Assembly (NCBI GenBank): GCA_029987115.1
Contig: DALTWK010000002.1
Location: 57,856-121,855, forward strand
Origin: Methanocorpusculum sp.
Lineage (GTDB): Archaea > Halobacteriota > Methanomicrobia > Methanomicrobiales > Methanocorpusculaceae
Direction: 5' to 3'
Length of the DNA: 64,000 nucleotides
The notes below the pieces were generated by a model. That model ran no database searches and was not told where the DNA came from. It saw only the letters and a list, made by a program, of their open reading frames with translations. Both the position numbers and the translations under genes were made by a program. Below, in pieces: positions 42,127-50,365 of this stretch; position 1 is the stretch's first letter, and each line of letters opens with the position of its first letter.

Positions 42127-42699
42127 TTATTTTTGTTCTGTAAGCACGTCTTTGATGCTTGCTTCCAGAACATCCAGGCCCTTCTTGACATCGTCGAGGT
42201 TCTTTCCGCCAGTTAAGATGATCTTTCCGGAGGAGAAGAGAAGAGCAACAATCTTCGGGTCTCTAATTCTGTATACCAGTCCCGGGAACTGTTCCGGTTC
42301 GTATTCAATTGCTTCAAGTGAGAGTTTTGCAACAACACGGTTCAGGTTGATGAAACGTCCGATATCATAGGAACAGACAATGTTGGTTACGGCAACCTTC
42401 GGGACAGCGTGAATCTTAACACCTGCGTTTTTCAGTTCAGTAAGAACCTTGTCAAGTCCTTCATCAAGGGAATCCTCGTTTCTGATACCGGTCAGGACAA
42501 CCTTTCCGGAAGAGAAAATGAGTGATGCCATACGCGGATTGTCAATTCTAAAGACTGCTCCGGGGAAACGTTTCGTGTTGAGTTCACAACCTTCGATTTT
42601 GCTGGATATCTCTGCAAGATTAATCTCATCGGCAATAACACCGGATGCTACGATATTCTCAATCTTCAGGGATGCATATTTCTTTTCTGTTTCAGCCAT
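42127..42699 (-). CDS. tbp: TATA-box binding protein
   Basis: The 190 residues form the two direct repeats of the TBP saddle: SLKIENIVASGVIADEINLA and FPGAVFRIDNPRMASLIFSS-type sequence in the first half, ITNIVCSYDIGRFINLNRVV-like (VTNIVCSYDIG) and FPGLVYRIRDPKIVALLFSS in the second, each ending GKIILTGxK. It places the pre-initiation complex on archaeal promoters. The acidic tail seen in some archaea is absent. The gene is alone, with a TATA-like element 30 nt before the ATG and another directly adjacent to it. Confidence 0.97.
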   Translation of the reverse strand: MAETEKKYASLKIENIVASGVIADEINLAEISSKIEGCELNTKRFPGAVFRIDNPRMASLIFSSGKVVLTGIRNEDSLDEGLDKVLTELKNAGVKIHAVPKVAVTNIVCSYDIGRFINLNRVVAKLSLEAIEYEPEQFPGLVYRIRDPKIVALLFSSGKIILTGGKNLDDVKKGLDVLEASIKDVLTEQK

Positions 42700-42736
42700 C
42701 TTTATATAATAAAGTTGTATTTGACTATAATACTTT
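42700..42736 (-). promoter_or_regulatory. tbp promoter with two TATA-like elements
   Basis: On the minus strand AAAGTATTATAGT (42724-42736) lies about 30 nt before the ATG and TTTATTATATAAAG directly abuts it. The first is correctly placed for a leaderless start; the second would cover the initiation region and could allow TBP to bind its own start site. Confidence 0.5.
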
Positions 42737-42860
42737 GGTCAAAACGAAGACATGCTGTCTTAAACAAGTCCCGAATTTAAGCCGAAATTACACGTTATTC
42801 AAATTTCCGCGAAACGCTCGCGAAAGAAATGACCCGACGCTGCAAAAAGAAGCCGGAAGG

Positions 42861-44306
42861 TTAATCCTTTTTGATGTTTTTCAATTCATCCGTATCGCAT
42901 TTTGCAATATAGTTCGGAACAATAGCGGTGAGAATCAGTGTGGCTACGGCAAATGCCAGGCCGAGAACCGCTGTTGCATGGAATCCGTTCAGGAAGATAT
43001 CTGAAGCCAGTTCTGCAACAGAGATGCCGAGCGAAGCAGGTTCTGCCAGCGTGAAAACCGCGGAAAATGCAGCAACACCGATAACACCGCCAAGGAAATC
43101 GGTGGTTATCATTACTGAAGTACCGGTTCCTTCCTCGCCCTTTGGTGAGAACTGAACAATTCTCGTTGTCGAAGGTCCGCCTGATAATCCGAATGCAAGA
43201 CCCATGAAAATAAGTGCAGGAATGACTCCTGCAATACCCCATGCAGGGATGAGGAAAATCATAATACTGCTGAACGCTATCCGGCACAGCGCCGCAAGAA
43301 TACAGGGAAGTTTGCAGCCGACACGGTCACTCCATGAACCTGCGGGGATTCCAATAACTGCAGTAATTACAGCAGAAATCATCAACAAAAGTCCGGTTGT
43401 TCCCGCATCAAGTCCCAGAGGATTTTCCAGATAATACGGCATCATATACATGACACCGGCAAACAACCCGCAGGTAAGCAGATATGACAGGGAGACCGAG
43501 GTGAACTTCCAGTGTTTGAAGATGCGGATATTGATGAGCGGATACTCGGCTTTGAGCGACCTGATGCAGAACAACACTGTCAGCACAGCAAAAACTGCTC
43601 CAAGCACCAGTGTCTGCGGACTGGTCCAGCCGAATGCCGGACCGCGTTCCAGTGTCAGAATAAAGGAAGCTATTGCCCCGAACATAAGGAAGGTTCCCAA
43701 CCAGTCAAAAGGCTCTTTTTCCGGAGCCTTGTTCGGTTTCGGAATGAAGATTTTTGCCAGAAAAATCGCCCCGATTCCAATCGGGATATTGATGAGGAAA
43801 ATCCAGTGCCAGGAGAGAGCTGCTGTCAGCAGACCGCCGATAGCAGGTCCGAATGCAAACGCTATGCCTCCCGCAGTTGCAATAACGCCCATACCGAAAC
43901 CACGCTGGTTTTCCGGCAGAAAACGGGTTACGGCAAGCGGAGCGGTCGCAGCAATCATCGAGGCGCCCAGTCCCTGTATGCCGCGGGAAACAACCATGAT
44001 GATAAAGTTCGGCGAAAGTGCACAGACAAGAGAACCGAGTGCAAAGATTGCAAATCCGAGGATGAATATTTTCTGAATTCTTCCGTTGTCAGCGACTTTT
44101 CCGAAAGCGAGAATGAACCCGGCAAGGAACAGGCCGTACACCATTACAACCCAGGACCCGGATGAAATATCAACACCAAATTCTCCTGCCATAACCGGCA
44201 GTGCTACATTTACCACACTCTGGTCAAGACCATCCATGAGAATTGCAAATGCTGTTATTAAGAGAATAATAATCTGGTGACGTTTACTGCTGACAACAGA
44301 GTACAT
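42861..44306 (-). CDS. MFS multidrug transporter, DHA2 (EmrB/QacA) family
   Basis: A 481-residue membrane protein with about fourteen helices. DGLDQSVVNVALPVMAGEFG near residues 21-40 is the first-helix motif of the 14-helix drug:proton antiporters, GKVADNGRIQKIFILG is the loop 2-3 motif, and RGIQGLGASMIAATAPLAVT near 109-128 matches the family's helix 4 and 5. It likely exports hydrophobic compounds in exchange for protons. The gene is alone and no regulator is adjacent. Substrate cannot be predicted. Confidence 0.9.
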   Translation of the reverse strand: MYSVVSSKRHQIIILLITAFAILMDGLDQSVVNVALPVMAGEFGVDISSGSWVVMVYGLFLAGFILAFGKVADNGRIQKIFILGFAIFALGSLVCALSPNFIIMVVSRGIQGLGASMIAATAPLAVTRFLPENQRGFGMGVIATAGGIAFAFGPAIGGLLTAALSWHWIFLINIPIGIGAIFLAKIFIPKPNKAPEKEPFDWLGTFLMFGAIASFILTLERGPAFGWTSPQTLVLGAVFAVLTVLFCIRSLKAEYPLINIRIFKHWKFTSVSLSYLLTCGLFAGVMYMMPYYLENPLGLDAGTTGLLLMISAVITAVIGIPAGSWSDRVGCKLPCILAALCRIAFSSIMIFLIPAWGIAGVIPALIFMGLAFGLSGGPSTTRIVQFSPKGEEGTGTSVMITTDFLGGVIGVAAFSAVFTLAEPASLGISVAELASDIFLNGFHATAVLGLAFAVATLILTAIVPNYIAKCDTDELKNIKKD

Positions 44307-44376
44307 TTGATGCTAGATTATTGGGTGTTGGATTAAAAAAAATAGTTAGTTTTTCAACCAGGAACAGAAGTCCTGA

Positions 44377-45120
44377 TTAGAGAACTTTGGAAAGGAAATC
44401 CTTCAGACGCGGACTCTTTGGATTGTTGAATATTTCATCAGGCTTGTTTTCTTCGGCGATAACTCCGTCATTGATGAAAAATACGCGGTCCGCAACTTCA
44501 CGGGCGAATCCCATTTCATGGGTAACTACAAGCATAGTCATTCCTGACTTTGCTAAATCCTTCATCAGACTCAGAACTTCACCGACCATTTCCGGATCGA
44601 GTGCCGAAGTCGGCTCATCAAAGAGCATAACATCCGGGTTCATAGCAAGGGCACGGATAATTGCAACACGCTGCTGCTGACCTCCGGATAACTGCTGCGG
44701 ATGCATATCTGCTTTATCGCTCAGACCAACGCGTGCAAGAAGTTCATCAGCTTTCTTCGAAGCTTCCGCTTTGGTCATTACCTTCAGTTGTACCGGGGCA
44801 AGCATGATGTTCTTTTTGACCGTCATGTTCGGGAAGAGATTGAACTGCTGGAAAACCATTCCAATCTTTTCCCGCATCTTGTTGATGTTTACAGACTTGT
44901 CAGTGATATCAGTTCCTTCGAAGTAGATATGACCTCCAGTCGGTTCTTCCAGGAGATTCAGCGATCTGAGGAAGGTAGATTTGCCGCATCCGGATGGTCC
45001 GATGATTGCAATAACTTCACCTTCGTGAATCTCCGCATTGATTCCTTTGAGAACTTCATTGTCTCCGAAACTCTTGCGAAGTCCATCAACTTTCAGAAGC
45101 ACTCTTCCATTAGACTGCAC
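44377..45120 (-). CDS. Amino acid ABC transporter, ATP-binding protein
   Basis: The 247-residue ATPase has Walker A GPSGCGKST near residue 37, the signature LSGGQQQRVAI near 144 and Walker B MLFDEPTSALDPEM near 165, in the GlnQ/HisP group of polar amino acid importers. It overlaps the permease gene by 11 nt and is cotranscribed behind it. No binding-protein gene is next to the pair. Confidence 0.95.
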   Translation of the reverse strand: MQSNGRVLLKVDGLRKSFGDNEVLKGINAEIHEGEVIAIIGPSGCGKSTFLRSLNLLEEPTGGHIYFEGTDITDKSVNINKMREKIGMVFQQFNLFPNMTVKKNIMLAPVQLKVMTKAEASKKADELLARVGLSDKADMHPQQLSGGQQQRVAIIRALAMNPDVMLFDEPTSALDPEMVGEVLSLMKDLAKSGMTMLVVTHEMGFAREVADRVFFINDGVIAEENKPDEIFNNPKSPRLKDFLSKVL

Positions 45121-45925
45121 TTGACTTCAACCTCCTTTCAAGTCTGCCGACCAGATACGTCAATACCATAACCAGGGCCAGATAGATGATTGCAACACCG
45201 ACTAACGGGAGGAATGCCTCATATGTCTGACTCCTGATGATATCTCCCGCCTTGGTCAAATCCATCATACCAATATAACCGCTGATGGATGTTTCCTTCA
45301 TAAGGGTAATACCTTCGTTACAGAGAGCCGGGAGAATATTCTTGATTGCCTGCGGGAGAATAACCAGAATCATGGTTAATTTAAACGGCAATCCAAGACT
45401 GGAACCCGCTTCAAACTGTCCTTTTGGAACTGCATTGATACCGGCACGGATAATTTCCGCCACATATGCCGCGGAATTCAGACCAAAAGCAACCGAACCA
45501 ATTAAAATTTTATCTATATCCACCGCAGCGAATATGACATAGTAAATGATAAGCAGCTGGATCATTACCGGGGTTCCGCGGACGACAGTCAGATAAATCT
45601 TGGCAACAGCATTCAGGAAATGCAGTTTTCCATGCAGTTCGTTGACGGTACGTACAATTGCTATCAGTGTTCCGAGAACCAGACCGATAATCAAAGCGAA
45701 CACTGTGATAAGCAACGTATTGCCCAAACCTTGCAAAATATAAGAATACCGGTCCTTTTCAACAAAATTCTGGACGAACTTGTCAACAATGGACATAGTG
45801 CCGGTGTGGGAACAAAGATAGAAATCCACAATCACCCAGATAATAGAACCGATGATTACCGCGGCAATGATAGCGCTGATGATGGCAATTTCAATCTTTT
45901 TGTTCTTGCTGATATTTTTTAACAT
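45110..45925 (-). CDS. Amino acid ABC transporter, permease (HisM/GlnP type)
   Basis: A 271-residue membrane protein with an extra N-terminal helix (IEIAIISAIIAAVIIGSIIW), a 40-residue outer segment, and the five-helix permease domain starting GLGNTLLITVFALIIGLVLG. The EAA loop that docks the ATPase is FEAGSSLGLPFKLTMILVIL. It should import a polar amino acid together with the GlnQ-like ATPase. The external binding protein must be encoded elsewhere. No ribosome-binding anomaly. Confidence 0.93.
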   Translation of the reverse strand: MLKNISKNKKIEIAIISAIIAAVIIGSIIWVIVDFYLCSHTGTMSIVDKFVQNFVEKDRYSYILQGLGNTLLITVFALIIGLVLGTLIAIVRTVNELHGKLHFLNAVAKIYLTVVRGTPVMIQLLIIYYVIFAAVDIDKILIGSVAFGLNSAAYVAEIIRAGINAVPKGQFEAGSSLGLPFKLTMILVILPQAIKNILPALCNEGITLMKETSISGYIGMMDLTKAGDIIRSQTYEAFLPLVGVAIIYLALVMVLTYLVGRLERRLKSSAV

Positions 45926-46012
45926 TTATGAAAGTCCCAATGACTTTGTCATTAAATATGGAAGGATATTGGTGCTATTACCACATAAAATAATAGGAAA
46001 TACTGAAAATTA

Positions 46013-46300
46013 TCAGTCAAGAGACGATTCTGATACTTTTTCCCCGGAATCAGCATTTACCTTCTGACTTCCCGGATAATTATAAATTACTTTGAGATCT
46101 TTCAGATGGTAGGTTTCCTCAAGAAGAGCAGCTTTCTCCTCATCGCCGGATGCACGAAGAAGCATCCTGTACGACATCAAAGATGCGATGCAATCCTCAA
46201 TTGACTCAAAAGGAGACCCCGATTTGCCTACAAGAGCTGCAACGGCATTGCGTGTCTCTTTGGACATGTTGAGAATAGTAATATTTCGGGGTTCCTGCAT
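46013..46300 (-). CDS. Hypothetical protein, 95 residues
   Basis: The product starts MQEPRNITILNMSKETRNAV and has a helical middle (ESIEDCIASLMSYRMLLRAS) and a polar tail. It starts four bases after the stop of an 88-residue coiled-coil gene, so both belong to one unit. The N-terminal beta-helix-helix look recalls ribbon-helix-helix proteins, but this is only an impression. Function unknown. Confidence 0.6.
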   Translation of the reverse strand: MQEPRNITILNMSKETRNAVAALVGKSGSPFESIEDCIASLMSYRMLLRASGDEEKAALLEETYHLKDLKVIYNYPGSQKVNADSGEKVSESSLD

Positions 46301-46304
46301 GAAT

Positions 46305-46571
46305 CTATAATCTCAGTTTGATTTCCTCATTCAAAAGTTCACGCTGCAGACGAGAGATTTCCTCCTGAATCCGAAGAACTTCTTCCCCGGTTTCACCATA
46401 CTTCTGTGCATCGCCACGTGCCATAACTTCATAACCCAGCCTGGTTATTGCAGTTTCTTCCTTATGTTTCAGTGTTTCAATGCGCATCCGCAAAGATGCG
46501 CAGACCGCAGTGGTTTTCACATCGCCGGACTCTGAAAAGACCGTCTCTTTCAGTTTGCCGAGAAGACCCAT
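46305..46571 (-). CDS. Hypothetical coiled-coil protein, 88 residues
   Basis: A helical protein starting MGLLGKLKETVFSESGDVKT, with heptads in MRIETLKHKEETAITRLGYE and EEVLRIQEEISRLQRELLNE. No membrane segment or catalytic motif. It is followed by the 95-residue gene with a four-base gap; the pair may act together. Confidence 0.65.
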   Translation of the reverse strand: MGLLGKLKETVFSESGDVKTTAVCASLRMRIETLKHKEETAITRLGYEVMARGDAQKYGETGEEVLRIQEEISRLQRELLNEEIKLRL

Positions 46572-46679
46572 TATACTAGTAAAATTGGATGCGGTACGTT
46601 ATGTAGTTTCTGAATCTGAAAAAGTCCCGCAAATAGGTGATTTATCGGGATATTATAATGAATTTTTGAAAAAAGAGAT

Positions 46680-47414
46680 TTAGAGAAAGATTAACGGGAT
46701 GGTAAATCCGGTTATTGCTTCTCCTTCCCAGGATCTTGCTTCCTCTGCTTTGAAAGTGTAGGTGCCTGCCTTGTCTGCAGTTACATACCAGTAGTAGGTT
46801 CCGCCGACGCCTACCATTCCTTCTTCGTGCTCATCGACAACATAAGTATCTTTGATGGTAAGACCGTCACCGGATGCTTTCCAGGTATATCCCGTGGTCG
46901 GGTTGCCTCTAACGCTAATCTTAACGTAGTCTCCGGCAGTCGGGTTAATGGAGAAGGTGTCGTAGACAAAGGATGCACGCGGACCATTGATTGCAATAGC
47001 TTCCGGGTTGTCAACGAAGGTGATACTGTCAGAGTACGTTGCAACAGCAGATTCTTCTCCTTCCCAGCTGCGCATGTATTTCAGGGTAAAGTTGTAGGTT
47101 CCTGCATTTTCAGAGGAAAGCCAGATTATTTCCAGTCCCTGTGCTCCCGGCATGTCGATCTCGGGTGCACGGTAATTCATACTAACCTTCAGACCGTCGT
47201 CAGACTGAGTACACATCCACTGATACCCGGTTGAACCATTTGAAGGGAACCGAAGTTCACAGATGTCACCTACGTTGTAGGCTGTTCCTTCTTTGGTAAC
47301 CGAAATTGATACTGCCGAAGGAATATCAGGGGTCTGCTGAGTTGTACATCCTGCTGCAAAAATACAACCGGCGACAACCAGTGCCAGAATAGCAATCATA
47401 GCAATCTTTTTCAT
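46680..47414 (-). CDS. Lipoprotein with two chagasin-like domains (paralogue)
   Basis: Also 244 residues, with a lipoprotein signal peptide ending FAAGC (cysteine 23) and two chagasin-like domains. The first has NGSTGYQW near residue 59 and RSWEGEE near 114; the second has NPTTGYTW near 173 and RSWEGEA near 229. Unlike the 18.7-kb copy, both domains keep the RxW loop. Length, signal peptide and domain plan match the other copy, so the two are paralogues. A surface-exposed inhibitor of papain-like proteases is the family role; the target is unknown. Confidence 0.82.
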   Translation of the reverse strand: MKKIAMIAILALVVAGCIFAAGCTTQQTPDIPSAVSISVTKEGTAYNVGDICELRFPSNGSTGYQWMCTQSDDGLKVSMNYRAPEIDMPGAQGLEIIWLSSENAGTYNFTLKYMRSWEGEESAVATYSDSITFVDNPEAIAINGPRASFVYDTFSINPTAGDYVKISVRGNPTTGYTWKASGDGLTIKDTYVVDEHEEGMVGVGGTYYWYVTADKAGTYTFKAEEARSWEGEAITGFTIPLIFL

Positions 47415-47501
47415 AATAACATTAGATATGCGGGGATAGATTAAAGAGTTTCCTTACGCTTCAAAATAATTCGTAGTAATTGATTAAAAAAAGAATAAGA
47501 A

Positions 47502-48866
47502 TTAGTTTTTGAAACTGTGAATCGGAGCAGGAATTCTTCCCCCGCGGTTCACAAACTCGGCACAGCTGAAGGTGTTGACTGCCTGAATCGGAGCATATCC
47601 TAAAAGACCGCCGAACTCAACGACGTCTCCAATATCTTTTCCTACGACCGGGATGAGACGGACTGCCGTTGTCTTCTGATTAATCATACCGATTGCTGCT
47701 TCATCAGCAATGATTCCAGCGATAGTGGTTGCCGGAGTATTTCCCGGAATGGCAATCATATCCAGACCAACAGAACAGACACAAGTCATAGCTTCCAGTT
47801 TTTCAAGGGTCAATGCACCGCGGGTTACCGCGTCAATCATACCCTGATCTTCAGAAACAGGAATGAATGCACCGGAAAGACCGCCGACAAATGAACTTGC
47901 CATGACACCGCCTTTCTTCACCTGATCGTTTAGAAGGGCAAGTGCCGCAGTAGTTCCCGGCGCACCGACTGATTCAAGTCCCATCTCTTCCAGAATCTGG
48001 GCAACACTGTCGCCGACTGCGGGCGTTGGAGCGAGAGATAAATCAACAATACCAAACGGAACACCGAGACGTTCTGACGCCTCCAGTGCCACGAGCTGAC
48101 CAACACGCGTAACTTTGAAAGCCGTCTTTTTGACCGTTTCACAGAGAGTCTCAAAGTTTTCTCCATGAATTTTGGTTAATGCATGACGAACAACACCCGG
48201 TCCGCTGACACCGACGTTGACAACAGCATCTCCTTCCGTTACACCATGGAATGCTCCTGCCATGAACGGGTTGTCATCCGGGGCATTACAGAACACAACA
48301 AGTTTTGCACAACCGAGGGAGTCGCGGTCTTTGGTTGCTTCTGCTGTCTGTTTAACAATGTCTCCCATCAGACGGACAGCATCCATATTAATTCCTGTCT
48401 TGGTGGAACCGATGTTTACCGAACTGCAGACATTTTCCGTTTCTGCAAGAGCCTGCGGAATAGAACGGATGAGATATTCATCCGCCTTCGTCATGCCCTT
48501 TGATACCAGCGCAGAGTATCCGCCAAGGAAGTTAACGCCGGTTGCCGCGGCAGCTTTATCAAGGGTGCGGGCAATTGTTACGAAATCCTCCGGAGACTTG
48601 CATGCCTGGGCTCCTACCAGTGCTATCGGTGTGACAGAAATACGCTTGTTCACAATAGGGATACCGAACTCCCGTTCAATCTCCTTTCCGATAGCGACGA
48701 GATCTTTTGCAACAGTTGTAATCTTATCGTATATTTTCTGATTCAGAACATCAAGATTGGAATCACAGCAGTCAAGAAGACTGATTCCAAGAGTGATGGT
48801 GCGGACATCGAGCTTTTCCTGCTCAATCATCGCATTTGTTTCGTTGACTTCAAAGAGAGTAACCAT
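47502..48866 (-). CDS. PFL family protein (UPF0210)
   Basis: A 454-residue protein of the UPF0210/DUF711 family. Typical segments are LDVRTITLGISLLDCCD near residue 19, GVNFLGGYSALVSKGMT near 134, SVNIGSTKTGINMDAVRLMG near 168 and GVSGPGVVRHAL near 224. The family is related in fold to glycyl-radical enzyme-like proteins but its reaction is unknown. In many genomes it pairs with a small ACT protein, as here: the ACT gene ends nine bases before it. The pair is likely one functional unit controlled by a small metabolite. Confidence 0.9.
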   Translation of the reverse strand: MVTLFEVNETNAMIEQEKLDVRTITLGISLLDCCDSNLDVLNQKIYDKITTVAKDLVAIGKEIEREFGIPIVNKRISVTPIALVGAQACKSPEDFVTIARTLDKAAAATGVNFLGGYSALVSKGMTKADEYLIRSIPQALAETENVCSSVNIGSTKTGINMDAVRLMGDIVKQTAEATKDRDSLGCAKLVVFCNAPDDNPFMAGAFHGVTEGDAVVNVGVSGPGVVRHALTKIHGENFETLCETVKKTAFKVTRVGQLVALEASERLGVPFGIVDLSLAPTPAVGDSVAQILEEMGLESVGAPGTTAALALLNDQVKKGGVMASSFVGGLSGAFIPVSEDQGMIDAVTRGALTLEKLEAMTCVCSVGLDMIAIPGNTPATTIAGIIADEAAIGMINQKTTAVRLIPVVGKDIGDVVEFGGLLGYAPIQAVNTFSCAEFVNRGGRIPAPIHSFKN

Positions 48867-48875
48867 GACTGAACC

Positions 48876-49145
48876 TTAGATACGGTGCATGCGGTCGAAA
48901 ATCTCTTCACGCTGACAGTGAATCTTCATGCCGAGATCTTCACCAATTTTATCCATCTCTTCTGCCATATCGCCGAACGCAATACTGGATTTGCTGGTAT
49001 CGACAATCATCATCATATTGAAATATCCCTGAACAACCGTCTGGGAAATATCTTCTACATTCACGTGGTTGTTTGAGAGATAGGTACAGATTCTAGCAAT
49101 AATACCGACAGTATCCTTTCCTACAACAGTAATAATAACCTTCAT
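48876..49145 (-). CDS. Single ACT domain protein (UPF0237)
   Basis: The 89-residue chain is one ACT domain: MKVIITVVGKDTVGIIARIC and SNNHVNVEDISQTVVQGYFN. It begins the two-gene unit with the PFL protein. ACT domains of this group bind amino acids or related ligands and usually work as dimers. It is the likely sensor for the PFL protein. Length is exactly that of the family. Confidence 0.92.
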   Translation of the reverse strand: MKVIITVVGKDTVGIIARICTYLSNNHVNVEDISQTVVQGYFNMMMIVDTSKSSIAFGDMAEEMDKIGEDLGMKIHCQREEIFDRMHRI

Positions 49146-49205
49146 GATTTTATTCCAAGTTGGTTATATTATTGGTTGTCCCTATAGAAAAAGAAGCGTT
49201 AAAAA

Positions 49206-50246
49206 TTAGGTGAAGGAAGATAGACGAAGCTGTTTCGTTCTAGAAAGAGCAAGATACGGCAGGGCCCGTTTTATCAATATTCCTGAGTCGCGGAGGACAA
49301 TCGGGTCCCTGACGTTTCTTGTTCTGCGGAACTCCAATATTTTTCGCGCACTTACGGGTCCGATTCCCGGTACACGAATGAGCTCTTCGAACGTAGCTTC
49401 GTCCGGATTGACTGCAGGAAGCTTCTGTGCCAGAAGTATTTTTGGGTCGGTATTAGTCAGCATACCGTTTTCATCGAAAACAGAATCTGTTTCCGAGCGA
49501 GAATATCCATAAACTCGTAATAGAGCATCCACCTGATACCAGCGGTTTGTCCGCCAGATTGGAGTATTCTCATGACTTGCAAGGGGTGTTTTTTCCAAAG
49601 CATGGAAGGCAGAGTAGTAAACTCGTGCCGGTTGGTAGCTTTCATAACTTGTCATTACCGTTTTGAAAATATCCAAATCAGTTTCATCTGCTGCACCAAC
49701 AACAAACTGCGTGGTATGCTTCTTCGGCATGATTTCTGCCAGCCACTTGTGACGGGTAAGCAAATCAGATTTGAAATTCTTAACGGTGGCAAGTTCTGAA
49801 AGGTGCGAAGCATCCGGGGCTTCAAGATTAATGCTCAAGCGTGTGGCATACTTCGCGATTTCAGCAATGTCAGATCGGCTTGCTCCGGGGAGGACTTTCA
49901 GATGCAGATACCCTTTGAATCCTGCCTCACGAATCAGGCGGGCTGTTTCTGTCAAATTTTCCATCCCAAGATCTGTATCTCCACGGGGGATTCCCGTACT
50001 TAAGAGAAGTCCGCCGACTTTTCCCTCACGGTATAAAGAGAGGAAACCGTGGGCCATTTCACTCGGGGTGAAAGAATCTGCCCTGCATCTAGTACAGATT
50101 TCGCAATAGGCGCAGTCGAAAGAACAGGTACCCTCTAAGAGAACTTTCATGATGTTGCATGAATGTACTCCATTCTCTTTTCTTCCCGTCTGGTCATAGA
50201 AAGGAGCCCGGTTTGCCCGTTCCAGCTTCTGCGTCAGTTCCGACAT
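49206..50246 (-). CDS. Putative DNA modification/repair radical SAM protein
   Basis: A 346-residue radical SAM enzyme with the cluster motif CSFDCAYC (cysteines 41, 45, 48) and two further cysteines in EICTRC. The C-terminus has a helix-hairpin-helix DNA-binding unit, RVPGIGPVSARKILEFRRTR near 290. This matches the family known as putative DNA modification/repair radical SAM protein, which in bacteria is paired with a uracil-DNA glycosylase-like partner. No such partner is in the window; a MutY-like glycosylase gene lies directly upstream in the same direction. Substrate unknown. Confidence 0.88.
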   Translation of the reverse strand: MSELTQKLERANRAPFYDQTGRKENGVHSCNIMKVLLEGTCSFDCAYCEICTRCRADSFTPSEMAHGFLSLYREGKVGGLLLSTGIPRGDTDLGMENLTETARLIREAGFKGYLHLKVLPGASRSDIAEIAKYATRLSINLEAPDASHLSELATVKNFKSDLLTRHKWLAEIMPKKHTTQFVVGAADETDLDIFKTVMTSYESYQPARVYYSAFHALEKTPLASHENTPIWRTNRWYQVDALLRVYGYSRSETDSVFDENGMLTNTDPKILLAQKLPAVNPDEATFEELIRVPGIGPVSARKILEFRRTRNVRDPIVLRDSGILIKRALPYLALSRTKQLRLSSFT

Positions 50247-50365
50247 TACAGAAACAACATACGAAAGAGTGACATATAAACACCCGACCGTGCACTGCGA
50301 AAGTGCTCATGAGTGAAGACAATTGATGTTATTATTGAGAGAGAACGCATTCGGCAACAGAGTAT

